8,389 nucleotides of DNA from an uncultured Eubacteriales bacterium (GCA_934476545.1 CAKSOB010000064.1:1-8389); one strand, 5' to 3'. Shown: positions 1-5,927, counted from the first letter of the stretch. Numbers and translations: made by a program. The notes: generated from the sequence alone by a model not told the origin.

Positions 1-138
1 GAGTGTGATGACATCAACCAATTGCTAGAAGACCTCGATGACAAAATTACAGAAATTGGCTTCGATTCCAATTACGATTTGAATGAAGTCGGTTTGAAAT
101 TACAGCGATTATATGACCAGTTGTATAATCAAAACTAA
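1..138 (+). CDS. C-terminal end of an unrecognised small phage protein (5' truncated)
   Basis: Reading frame 1 is open from the first base of the window to a TAA at 136-138, giving 45 residues with no start codon in view, so only the C-terminus is present. The fragment is acidic and hydrophilic (it includes LLEDLDDKI and ends LYDQLYNQN) and looks helical, with Leu/Ile/Tyr spaced as in an amphipathic helix. It contains no cysteine pair, membrane segment or catalytic motif that I recognise. The YjcQ-like gene begins 15 bases after its stop, with its Shine-Dalgarno site in that gap, so the two are probably co-transcribed. In related phages the genes just upstream of this point are portal and minor head genes, but I cannot assign this fragment to either. 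It could equally be a small accessory protein. The frame is well supported; the function is unknown. Confidence 0.6.
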   Translation, partial: ECDDINQLLEDLDDKITEIGFDSNYDLNEVGLKLQRLYDQLYNQN

Positions 139-153
139 ATGGGAGGCACCCCG

Positions 154-501
154 ATGGCGAAAGACGATTATTTTGTAATGGCGTACAAACTGCTATCTTA
201 CCTTTATGCCTGCTTGAAAACGGGGAAAGACCCACTGGACGGTGGGTATATGGACTACGACACAAAAGCGTTTCCTGTTGGGGAAGCGTACTGGCAATAT
301 CTTCTGCGAAATCTGTACCAAGAAGGATATTTACAAGGCGCTGCCCTTGTGCCGATTCTTGGGATGACAGAAAAGGGCGTGAAATTGTTGCCGAATGTGT
401 CCATCACGCCAAAGGGGATCGCTTATCTTCATGAAAATTCTATGATGCAAAAAGTAAAGCGTGCCTTGAAAGACGTGAAAGAACTCTTACCGGAATTTTA
501 A
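154..501 (+). CDS. YjcQ-like winged-helix phage protein
   Basis: This 115-residue protein starts MAKDDYFVMAYKLLSYLY and resembles the YjcQ family, small proteins with a winged-helix-like fold that recur in Firmicutes prophages near packaging and head genes. The visible pattern fits: an N-terminal helix (about residues 5-20), a helical middle with the YWQYLLRNLYQEGYL segment (about 46-60), a short beta-rich part ending in ITPKGIAYLHEN (about 86-97), and a basic C-terminal helix. The ITPKGxxYL motif is typical of winged-helix proteins of this kind. The start at 154 is preferred over the in-frame ATG at 139 because GGGAGG at 141-146 lies 7 bases before 154 and would otherwise be inside the gene. 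The molecular role of the family is not established. DNA binding is an inference from the fold. A terminator-like hairpin follows 14 bases after the stop. Confidence 0.8.
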   Translation: MAKDDYFVMAYKLLSYLYACLKTGKDPLDGGYMDYDTKAFPVGEAYWQYLLRNLYQEGYLQGAALVPILGMTEKGVKLLPNVSITPKGIAYLHENSMMQKVKRALKDVKELLPEF

Positions 502-515
502 TAAAGGCGAAATCG

Positions 516-545
516 AAAGCACTTACGTTGGTAGGTGCCTTTTTC
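516..545 (+). terminator. Terminator-like hairpin after the YjcQ-like gene
   Basis: GCACTTAC at 519-526 pairs with GTAGGTGC at 531-538 around a GTTG loop: 8 pairs, one of them a U-G wobble. The stem can be extended by outer A-U pairs past one mismatch. It is followed at once by five T residues (540-544). This is the form of an intrinsic terminator, though the U tract is short. It lies between the YjcQ-like gene and the scaffold gene, so it would act inside the late gene cluster, either as a partial terminator or as a 3'-end stabilising hairpin. Confidence 0.6.
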
Positions 546-547
546 AT

Positions 548-592
548 GCGCATTTTTGGATGGAGCAGGTTCAAGTCCTGCAATGCGCGCCA
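548..592 (+). ncRNA. tRNA-like minihelix (acceptor stem plus T arm, with encoded CCA)
   Basis: The 45 bases fold into the upper half of a tRNA. A 7-bp acceptor stem forms between GCGCATT (548-554) and AATGCGC (582-588), all Watson-Crick. A 5-bp T stem forms between GCAGG (565-569) and CCTGC (577-581). The T loop TTCAAGT (570-576) matches the canonical TTC-purine-A pattern, closed by the usual G-C pair. The two stems abut with no spacer on the 3' side, and the next bases are G (discriminator) and CCA (590-592). The D and anticodon arms are absent: only ten bases (555-564) link the acceptor strand to the T stem, so this is not a working tRNA for decoding. By known behaviour of minimal substrates, such a 12-bp stacked helix could be recognised by RNase P, CCA enzyme or EF-Tu. 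The role here is inference. It sits 3 bases after the terminator-like T run and about 105 bases before the scaffold start. Confidence 0.6.
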
Positions 593-684
593 TCTCCGAC
601 GTGTGTTACGAGAACTAAACTGCCGCACAATTCTCTTTCCATGAGAACTAACTGGAACTGTGGTGGCGCACGATTAAAACGCCG
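593..684 (+). promoter_or_regulatory. Possibly structured untranslated leader of the scaffold gene
   Basis: This stretch between the tRNA-like element and the scaffold ribosome binding site has no convincing coding frame. It carries GAGAACTAA twice (610-618 and 643-651). Pairings that can coexist are CGTGT (600-604) with GCACG (668-672, one wobble), CCGCAC (623-628) with GTGGTGG (660-666, one wobble and one bulge), and TTCTC (631-635) with GAGAA (643-647). The outer stem ends 12 bases before the scaffold Shine-Dalgarno site. I see no clear -35/-10 promoter. The structure may be fortuitous, and no riboswitch family is recognised. Confidence 0.25.
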
Positions 685-697
685 AAAGGAGTAAGGT

Positions 698-1342
698 ATG
701 ACACTGGAAGAACTGCTTGGCGCAGAACCATACGCCCGAGCGCAGGAGAAGATGGCTGCCCTGAACGAAGCAGAGCCGGACAAGAAAAAGCACGTTCGCT
801 TTGTGGATTTGTCGGAGGGCGGGTATGTATCCGCTGCAAAGTATGAGGCTATGGAATCAGAGCGAAACACCCTGAAAGAGCAGGTGGACAGCTTGACGGA
901 TTCTATGGCGGAGCTGAAAAAGAACAGCAAAGGGAATGATACGCTGCAAGCCACCATTGACCGGTTGACACAGCAGCTTACCGATGTGCAGAAACAAGCA
1001 GAGGCGCAGCGGAAATCCTACGCTGTGAAAGAAGCGCTGGGGAAAGCCGGTGTGCTGGATGCGGATTATCTTCTGTTCAAACTGGGCGGTGTGGATGCCT
1101 TTACCGTATCCGAAAGCGGTGAAGTAGAAAACACCGAAGCCCTGCTCGCACCGCTGCGGGAATCTATGCCGGCCTTTTTCACAAAACCGGCAGGGTATCA
1201 CCCGAAAGGCGGTACGCCTCCAGCACCGGAAAATCCTTTTGCAAAGGAAACACGAAATTTAACCAAACAGGGTGAACTGCTTCGGACAAACCCTGTGAAA
1301 GCGCACGAGCTTGCAAAAGCAGCCGGCGTAAAACTGGAATAA
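698..1342 (+). CDS. Phage capsid scaffolding protein (GP20-like minor structural protein)
   Basis: This 214-residue protein has the layout of the phage scaffold (GP20-like) proteins that lie just before the major capsid gene. They guide capsid assembly inside the prohead and leave or are cleaved before DNA fills it. Residues about 46-110 are charged and heptad-rich (KYEAMESERNTLKEQVDSL onward), consistent with a long coiled coil. A compact segment follows (KEALGKAGVLDADYLLFKL, about 112-130), and then a Gly/Pro-rich linker (about 167-178). The C-terminal block starting NPFAKETRNLTKQGELL and ending in a basic AAGVKLE helix is characteristic of scaffolds in clostridial phages and is probably the capsid-binding end. 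AAAGGAG at 685-691, 6 bases before the ATG, supports the start. The capsid gene follows after 17 bases. No protease motif is visible, so self-cleavage is not indicated. Confidence 0.85.
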   Translation: MTLEELLGAEPYARAQEKMAALNEAEPDKKKHVRFVDLSEGGYVSAAKYEAMESERNTLKEQVDSLTDSMAELKKNSKGNDTLQATIDRLTQQLTDVQKQAEAQRKSYAVKEALGKAGVLDADYLLFKLGGVDAFTVSESGEVENTEALLAPLRESMPAFFTKPAGYHPKGGTPPAPENPFAKETRNLTKQGELLRTNPVKAHELAKAAGVKLE

Positions 1343-1359
1343 GAAAGGACTGACAACCT

Positions 1360-2301
1360 ATGAAAACAAAAATTTCTGATGTAATTGTCCCTGAGGTATT
1401 TAACCCCTATGTGATTCAGCGGACAATGGAACTTTCCGCACTGTATCAATGCGGTATTATCGCAAACAACCCGGAACTGGACAGACTGGCAACCACCGGC
1501 GGCAGTACCATCAATATGCCCTACTGGGAAGACCTGACCGGCGAGGATGAGGTGCTTTCCGATTCCGCACCGCTGACACCGGGGAAAATCACAGCCGGTC
1601 AAGACGTTGCGGTTCTGCTGATGCGCGGCAAGGCTTGGAGCGCCAACGATTTGGCGAAAGCCCTTTCCGGCAGCGACCCAATGGCAGCCATCGGTGACTT
1701 GGTGGCGAACTTCTGGGCAAGAAAAATGCAGAATACCTTGATTCAACTGTTGGACGGTGTGTTCTCTGCTACCAACATGACAAACAAAGTGTTGGATATC
1801 AGCAAAGAATCCGGCAAGGAGAAAATCAACGGTTCTACGTTCTTGGACGCTATGCAGCTGATGGGTGATGCAAAGGAAAGCCTGACCGGTGTTGTTATGC
1901 ACAGTGCCACCGAAACCCAACTGCGGAAAAATAACTTGATTCAAACAGAATTGGATTCCGAAAACAAGCCGGTTTCCATGATGATGGGCAAGCGTGTTAT
2001 TGTGGATGACGGCTGTCCGGTATCTACCGACACATACACCACCTATCTCTTTGGTCCCGGTGCTGTTGGTTTAGGAAACGGTGCTGCGCCCGTTCCAACC
2101 GAAACAGACAGAGATTCTCTTGCAGGTGACGATATTTTGATCAACCGCAAGCATTTTATTCTGCACTGCCGTGGCGTAAAGTGGATTGGTAACGCAACCG
2201 GTTCGTCTCCATCCAATGAAGAACTGGCAACCGGCACAAACTGGGAACGTGTGTATGAGGATAAGGCAATCCGTGTGGTAAAGTTTGTCCACAAGCTGTA
2301 A
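1360..2301 (+). CDS. Major capsid protein
   Basis: This 313-residue protein is the major head subunit, most likely with an HK97-type fold. It begins with a short arm (residues 1-40) that includes the VIVPEVFNPYVIQRTMELS motif common at the N-terminus of these coat proteins. It then has TTGGSTINMPYWEDLTG (about 47-63) and the SDSAPLTPGKITAGQDV segment, matching the extended loop and beta region of the family. A long helix with FWARKMQNTLIQLLDGVF (about 118-135) fits the spine helix. The segment with VVMHSATETQLRKNNL (about 179-194) and the RVIVDD strand (about 212-217) belong to the peripheral and axial domains. Its length and its position straight after a scaffold gene both fit. GAAAGGA at 1343-1349 is the likely ribosome binding site, 10 bases before the ATG. 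No N-terminal scaffold fusion is present, in keeping with the separate scaffold gene. Confidence 0.92.
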   Translation: MKTKISDVIVPEVFNPYVIQRTMELSALYQCGIIANNPELDRLATTGGSTINMPYWEDLTGEDEVLSDSAPLTPGKITAGQDVAVLLMRGKAWSANDLAKALSGSDPMAAIGDLVANFWARKMQNTLIQLLDGVFSATNMTNKVLDISKESGKEKINGSTFLDAMQLMGDAKESLTGVVMHSATETQLRKNNLIQTELDSENKPVSMMMGKRVIVDDGCPVSTDTYTTYLFGPGAVGLGNGAAPVPTETDRDSLAGDDILINRKHFILHCRGVKWIGNATGSSPSNEELATGTNWERVYEDKAIRVVKFVHKL

Positions 2302-2312
2302 GAGGTGAAAAC

Positions 2313-2453
2313 ATGAGTGCAACAGCATTTCAGAGAATGCGTCGGGAAGCGGCGCAACGTGCGGCTGAAAAACAAAAGGAAAGCGGTGAACAAAATGCGA
2401 GAAAAAGCCCTCCTCCTGCTGAACGCCCTCGGAGTGGAAAACGCGGAAAATGA
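2313..2453 (+). CDS. Small basic phage protein following the capsid gene
   Basis: A 46-residue frame runs from ATG 2313 to TGA 2451-2453, with AGAGGTG at 2301-2307 placed 5 bases before the start. The N-terminal half (MSATAFQRMRREAAQRAAEK) is a charged, Ala-rich helix. The C-terminal half is Pro/Arg/Lys-rich (KSPPPAERPRSGKRGK). Short proteins beginning M-S/T-A-x-A-F-Q-R and placed right after the major capsid gene recur in Firmicutes phages, which supports this as a real gene. Their role is not established; nucleic acid or capsid interaction is a guess from the charge. Its last 59 bases overlap the connector gene in another frame. It competes with the in-frame extension of that connector from ATG 2317, which has no ribosome binding site of its own. 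Confidence 0.65.
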   Translation: MSATAFQRMRREAAQRAAEKQKESGEQNARKSPPPAERPRSGKRGK

Positions 2454-2775
2454 CCCACTGTTTCTATTCATTGCGCAGTCGGTGACGGAATGGATTCTGA
2501 ATGAGATTCACCATCCTGCATTACCGGAAACCTTGGTCGCTTATGCGGCACAGCGAGTTGTGGGGCGGTATTTGCAGCTTCTGAAAAACAATGGGAAGTT
2601 GACGGACTTTGACTTTGACGCAGCGGTAAAGCAAATCACCGAGGGAGATACGACTGTGATCTACGCCATCGGTGAGGGAAGCCAAACACCGGAACAACGA
2701 TTCGACGCTATGGTGGAAGCACTGTGCAAAGAGGACAAATCGCAGCTTTATGCCCACAGGAGGGTTGCATGGTGA
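2395..2775 (+). CDS. Head-tail connector protein (gp6/YqbG-like)
   Basis: This 126-residue, mainly helical protein matches the DNA-packaging/connector family (HK97 gp6-like, YqbG-like), whose subunits form a ring under the portal and link head to tail. Visible features are an N-terminal helix MREKALLLLNALGVENAEND, a second helix around FLFIAQSVTEWILNEI (about residues 24-39), a helical AYAAQRVVGRYLQLL segment (about 49-63), the family-like KQITEGDTTVIYA strand motif (about 80-92) and a C-terminal YAHRRVAW tail. The start at 2395 is chosen because the family begins close to this helix and GGTGA at 2385-2389 can serve as a weak ribosome binding site. A longer start at 2317 would add a basic stretch that is really the shadow of the small gene upstream. 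The stop overlaps the next gene by 7 bases, indicating translational coupling. Confidence 0.8.
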   Translation: MREKALLLLNALGVENAENDPLFLFIAQSVTEWILNEIHHPALPETLVAYAAQRVVGRYLQLLKNNGKLTDFDFDAAVKQITEGDTTVIYAIGEGSQTPEQRFDAMVEALCKEDKSQLYAHRRVAW

Positions 2776-3125
2776 CACAGAAACAAGCGCTGCGAGTACT
2801 GTGGAACGACACTTGCACCGTCACAGTACGGCAGAAAAAACGGGACGATACCACTAAGCTGACGGAATTTCAAGAGGTAACGTTGTGGGAGAATCTTCCC
2901 TGCAAGCTGTCCTTTCATACGGATGCTCCGGCGAATGGAGATCCGGTTACCGCTGCCGAGCAAACGGTCAAGCTATTTCTCTCTAACGAGGTGGAGATCC
3001 CCGCCGGCAGCAGGCTGACCGTCACACGAAATGGTAAGCAGTTTCTTTACAGTAATTCCGGGGAACCGGCAGTGTTTACCCATCATCAGGAAATCGCTTT
3101 GACAAAATGGAGGAAGTGGGCGTAG
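2769..3125 (+). CDS. Probable head-closure (head-tail joining) protein
   Basis: This 118-residue, beta-rich protein lies where phages of this type encode the head-closure or stopper protein that plugs the connector ring and receives the tail. It starts MVTQKQALRVLWNDTCTVTV. The WNDTCTVTVRQK strand, an ENLPCKLSF segment (about residues 43-51), the TVKLFLSNEVEIPAGSRLTV hairpin (about 67-86) and a final HHQEIALTKWRKWA strand resemble head-tail adaptor proteins, in which a barrel core is followed by a strand that reads as 'bxxxxL'. AGGAGGG at 2758-2764 fixes the start at 2769; GTG 2772 is a less likely alternative. It overlaps the connector stop, and its own TAG overlaps the GTG start of the next gene (TAGTG at 3123-3127). 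The assignment rests mainly on order and strand pattern, not on a diagnostic motif. Confidence 0.6.
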   Translation: MVTQKQALRVLWNDTCTVTVRQKKRDDTTKLTEFQEVTLWENLPCKLSFHTDAPANGDPVTAAEQTVKLFLSNEVEIPAGSRLTVTRNGKQFLYSNSGEPAVFTHHQEIALTKWRKWA

Positions 3126-3673
3126 TGGCAAACTGGGGCAATGCAGATTTTAGCGAACTTTTGCAGCTGCAAAAGAAGCTGAATCATATTCAAACAGAAG
3201 TTGACCGGTTTTGCAAAGAAGCTGCACGGGAATTGGCGGCAAGACTATTGGCAAAAGTAATCAAGCGAACGCCGGTGGGGGTAAAACCTCGCAATGCGCC
3301 TCCGGAACACTGGGATGGTTATGTTGGCGGTACGCTGCGCCGAGGCTGGACTGCCAAAACAGAGGAAGAAGCCAAAAGCAAAACCGGAGCTACCAATGGA
3401 GCAGAGTACGCAAAAACCCTGCCGGTGTACCGCAACAGGGGCAATTACACCATTGTTGTAAAGAATCCTGTGCGGTATGCCAGCTATGTGGAATATGGGC
3501 ATCGGCAAACACCGGGGCGGTATGTTCCCGCATTGGGAAAGCAACTGAAAGCTGCATGGGTAAATGGGCGGTATATGCTTACCATTTCCGAGCAGGAGCT
3601 GCGAGGGCAATCGCAAGGAATTTTAGAAAAGAAGCTCACCGCATTTTTGCAGGAGGTATTCCGTGGGAAATGA
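3125..3673 (+). CDS. HK97 gp10-like tail/neck protein
   Basis: This 182-residue protein belongs to the HK97 gp10-like family (putative tail completion or neck component, also found as XkdI-like proteins in PBSX-type elements). The hallmarks are visible: an N-terminal helix ending in AARELAARLLAKVIKRTPVG (from about residue 32), the GGTLRRGWT motif (about 69-77), the beta strand NPVRYASYVEYGH (about 115-127), and the C-terminal VNGRYMLTISEQEL helix entry. I place the start at GTG 3125 rather than ATG 3107. GGAGGA at 3109-3114 is 10 bases upstream of 3125, and MANWGNADFSEL matches the usual M-x-K/N-W-G opening of the family. The ATG start would place that ribosome binding site inside the gene. 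The start shares one base with the upstream TAG stop, and the end overlaps the next gene by 11 bases. Confidence 0.85.
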   Translation: MANWGNADFSELLQLQKKLNHIQTEVDRFCKEAARELAARLLAKVIKRTPVGVKPRNAPPEHWDGYVGGTLRRGWTAKTEEEAKSKTGATNGAEYAKTLPVYRNRGNYTIVVKNPVRYASYVEYGHRQTPGRYVPALGKQLKAAWVNGRYMLTISEQELRGQSQGILEKKLTAFLQEVFRGK

Positions 3674-4079
3674 GATTGTAGACGGCGTATCCAACGCCAT
3701 CAACGCCGTATTCGGCGATTGTGACATTTACCAAAATGATGTAACGCAAGGTTTTTCGGAGCCTTGCTTTTTTATTGCCCTCTTGCAGGAAACAAGGCAA
3801 GCCTATCCCAATGGCAGGGCTTCCCGCCAATATCTCTTGGATATTTCCTATTTTCCGGAGGATGGTGGAGATAATCGAACCATGGCAGCCGTTTCCGAAG
3901 AATTGTTGGATGCGCTGTCCATGATTAAACTGCAAGACGGCAGCTTTTTACGAGGAACAAACCTGTCCGCCGGTGTAACAGACGATGTTCTGCACTGTGG
4001 CGTGACTTATACGAGATTTACACAAGAAGTAACGGAACAACCGCTGATGCAGTCGGCGGAGATTTCCACAAAAATTTAA
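3663..4079 (+). CDS. Probable phage tail terminator protein (DUF6838-like)
   Basis: This 138-residue protein sits between the gp10-like gene and the sheath, where contractile-tailed phages encode the tail terminator that caps the finished tube and joins it to the head. It starts with GTG at 3663, supported by AGGAGG at 3651-3656, 6 bases upstream. The first helix GNEIVDGVSNAINAVFG is followed by DCDIYQNDVTQGFSEPCFF, whose QGFxEPCFF motif is a recurrent signature of this clostridial phage family. Then come an RQYLLDISYFP strand (about residues 53-63), a helix EELLDALSMI, and a strand-rich end with HCGVTYTRF. The QGFSEPCFFI coding segment also happens to form a hairpin followed by six T residues. 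The family assignment comes from memory of the motif and the position, so the function is inferred. Confidence 0.7.
   Translation: MGNEIVDGVSNAINAVFGDCDIYQNDVTQGFSEPCFFIALLQETRQAYPNGRASRQYLLDISYFPEDGGDNRTMAAVSEELLDALSMIKLQDGSFLRGTNLSAGVTDDVLHCGVTYTRFTQEVTEQPLMQSAEISTKI
3746..3773 (+). terminator. Terminator-like hairpin inside the tail terminator gene
   Basis: GCAAGG (3746-3751) and CCTTGC (3762-3767) form a perfect 6-bp stem with a 10-base loop. The stem is followed directly by six T residues (3768-3773). Two further loop pairs (T-G and T-A) are possible. It lies within codons for QGFSEPCFF, a conserved protein motif, so the pattern may be a by-product of coding. If used, it would lower transcription into the tail genes. 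Confidence 0.25.
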
Positions 4080-4103
4080 ACTTAGAAAGGATTGGTGAAA
4101 CCT

Positions 4104-5420
4104 ATGGCATATGGCGGCGGCATCTTTACGGTGCAAAACAAAACGCTACCCGGTGGCTACATCAACTTTGTTTCGGCTGCCGGCGCAACGGCAACCTTGT
4201 CGGAACGAGGTATTTCTACCATGCCCCTGACACTTTCTTGGGGATCTGCCCAAACAGTGTTGGAGGTAACCGCAGAGGACTTTGCAAAGAACACAAAGAA
4301 GCTGTTTGGATACAGCTATACCGACGAAGCGATGAAGCCCCTGCGAGAGCTGTTTTGTCACAGTAAAAAGGCTTTCCTTTATCGGCTGAATGAAGGAAAA
4401 AATGCGGAAAACAAATACGCAAAGGCAAAATACAGCGGCACAAGAGGCAATGACCTGCGCATTGTAATTGAAAAGAGTGAGGGCGCGCCCTCCGGCGCAA
4501 CAAAATACGACGTGTCCACCTATTTGGGATCTGATCGTGTGGATGTGCAAAAAAGTGTGGAGAAGTTTGCGGACTTGACGGACAACGACTTTGTGCAGTT
4601 TAAATCAGATGCCGTGATGGAGTTGACAGCCGGCACGCCTCTTACCGGTGGTGAGGATGGCGAAGTAACAGCCGACAACTACCAGCAGTACCTCTCCAAA
4701 ATGGAGAGCTACGGCTTCCATGCAATGGGCTGTGACAGCAATGACCCCATCATCAAAGCGCTGTTTGTACAGTATGCCAAGCGAATGCGAGAGGAGTGTG
4801 GTGTAAAATTCCAACTGGTTCTCCATCGTTATGAAAAGGCAGACTATGAGGGGGTCATCTCTGTGGAAAACGGTTTGGTAGGGGAGGAGGGCAGCGCCGC
4901 TGCTGTTTACTACGTGACCGGTGCAGAAGCCGGTTGCAGTGTCAACCAATCTCTGACCAACCACACCTATACCGGAGAATATGACATCCATGTGGATTAC
5001 TCTCAAGCACAGCTGGAACAGGGGATCCAAACGGGCAAGCTGCTGTTCCATCGTGTCGGTGATACCACCCGCATTTTAAAAGACCGCAACACACTTGTTT
5101 CTATTACGGAAGAAAAGGGCAAGGATTTCCAAAACAATCAAGTTATCCGTGTTCTTGATCAAATCGGCAACGACATTGGGGCGTTGTTCCGAGATAAGTA
5201 CTTAGGCAAGATTCAAAACGATGACAGCGGCCGCATTGGCCTGTGGAGTGACATTGTGCAGCACCACCGCAACTTGGAAACCATCCGCGCCATTGAAAAT
5301 TTCAACAGCGGTGATGTGGTGGTAACTGCCGGAGAACAAAAGGAATCCGTGGTAGTTAGCGATACGGTTCAGCCGGTGTGTGCGATGGAACAGCTCTACA
5401 TGACCGTTGTGGTGCAGTAA
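4104..5420 (+). CDS. Contractile tail sheath protein (XkdK-like)
   Basis: This 438-residue protein is the sheath subunit that surrounds the tail tube and contracts on infection, which makes this a myophage-type or PBSX-type tail. The start MAYGGGIFTVQNKTLPGGYI is the standard opening of the family in Clostridia and Bacilli. Then come TLSERGISTMPLTLSWG (about residues 31-47), the N-terminal domain with KAKYSGTRGNDLRIVIE (about 108-124), the TAGTPLTGGEDGEV loop (about 174-187), the VYYVTGAEAGCSVNQSLTN segment (about 270-288) and the C-terminal core with RDKYLGKIQNDDSGRIGLW (about 366-384). The last part contains the AIENF and MEQLYMTVVV strands that link neighbouring subunits. ATG 4104 is chosen because the protein family starts there; GGTGA at 4094-4098 and GAAAGGA at 4085-4091 lie upstream. 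The tube gene follows after 10 bases, its ribosome binding site touching the sheath stop. Confidence 0.95.
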   Translation: MAYGGGIFTVQNKTLPGGYINFVSAAGATATLSERGISTMPLTLSWGSAQTVLEVTAEDFAKNTKKLFGYSYTDEAMKPLRELFCHSKKAFLYRLNEGKNAENKYAKAKYSGTRGNDLRIVIEKSEGAPSGATKYDVSTYLGSDRVDVQKSVEKFADLTDNDFVQFKSDAVMELTAGTPLTGGEDGEVTADNYQQYLSKMESYGFHAMGCDSNDPIIKALFVQYAKRMREECGVKFQLVLHRYEKADYEGVISVENGLVGEEGSAAAVYYVTGAEAGCSVNQSLTNHTYTGEYDIHVDYSQAQLEQGIQTGKLLFHRVGDTTRILKDRNTLVSITEEKGKDFQNNQVIRVLDQIGNDIGALFRDKYLGKIQNDDSGRIGLWSDIVQHHRNLETIRAIENFNSGDVVVTAGEQKESVVVSDTVQPVCAMEQLYMTVVVQ

Positions 5421-5430
5421 GGAGGAACGT

Positions 5431-5913
5431 ATGACCTATTTAGATCCAAAGGATGCGGTGTTTGGTTCTGCCGCTACCTGTTATGTGACTATGAAGAACC
5501 AAAAGGGCGAGGATGAACGGTATCAGATGTTTACCATCACCGATTTTGAAGCCAAGTTTGCACCGAACATCAAAGAAGTGAAAATTCTGGGGAAAACCAC
5601 ATCGGGGCATAAGGCAGCCGGTGGTAAAGGAACCTTTTCCGGAAAGATGTACTACAACACATCCATTTTCCGCAAGTGGGCAATCGACTACATCAAAACC
5701 GGTGTGATGCAGCCCTTCCAGATTGATGTGACCAATAAGGACAAAACCAGCAGCATCGGCAGTCAAACTATTTGCTACTATGGCTGTTTGTTAGACAATA
5801 TTGTACTGTCTAAATTTACCGCAGGCGATGATTTGTTAGAGGAAGATATTTCCGGCACCTTCGATGATTGCGATATGCCGGAGGAATTTACGGAACTTGC
5901 AGGAATGCGATAA
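5431..5913 (+). CDS. Tail tube protein (XkdM-like)
   Basis: This 160-residue protein forms the inner tail tube through which DNA passes; hexamer rings stack inside the sheath. The opening MTYLDPKDAVFGSAATCYVT is followed by FTITDFEAKFAPNIKEVKIL (about residues 31-50), then GHKAAGGKGTFSGKMYYNTS (about 56-75) and an FRKWAIDYIKTG helix (about 77-88). The second beta half includes YYGCLLDNIVLSKF (about 114-127) and DLLEEDISGTFDD. This order and length match the XkdM/DUF2001 tube family. AAGGAGGA at 5419-5426, 4 bases before ATG 5431, supports the start; the longer in-frame ATG at 5407 would overlap the sheath gene and have no ribosome binding site. Sheath, tube and chaperone genes in this order are standard for PBSX-like tails. 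Confidence 0.93.
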   Translation: MTYLDPKDAVFGSAATCYVTMKNQKGEDERYQMFTITDFEAKFAPNIKEVKILGKTTSGHKAAGGKGTFSGKMYYNTSIFRKWAIDYIKTGVMQPFQIDVTNKDKTSSIGSQTICYYGCLLDNIVLSKFTAGDDLLEEDISGTFDDCDMPEEFTELAGMR

Positions 5914-5927
5914 GGAGGAATAAAATC

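Noticed and set aside
139..153. Upstream in-frame ATG 139 as the start of the YjcQ-like gene
   Set aside because: The ribosome binding site GGGAGG is downstream of it and correctly placed for ATG 154.
565..592. T arm plus CCA read as a phage attachment site core derived from a tRNA gene 3' end
   Set aside because: The 5' acceptor strand is also present and fully paired, the site lies inside structural genes, and no integrase is nearby.
546..644. Short + strand frame of 32 codons starting at ATG 546, across the tRNA-like element
   Set aside because: It has no ribosome binding site, its protein shows no recognisable pattern, and its bases are explained by the perfect acceptor and T-arm pairing.
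1198..1944. Minus-strand open frame of 248 codons opposite scaffold and capsid genes
   Set aside because: It is antisense to two well-supported genes, has a Cys/His/Gln-rich composition typical of shadow frames and no ribosome binding site context.
3211..3681. Plus-strand 156-codon frame inside the gp10-like gene
   Set aside because: It overlaps a gene with clear family motifs in another frame, and its translation is low-complexity shadow sequence with many Cys, Gln and Arg.
4479..4492. Perfect 14-base palindrome GAGGGCGCGCCCTC in the sheath gene
   Set aside because: It is coding sequence with no T run or repeat partner. A single GC-rich palindrome of this size in 8 kb is not strong evidence of a site.
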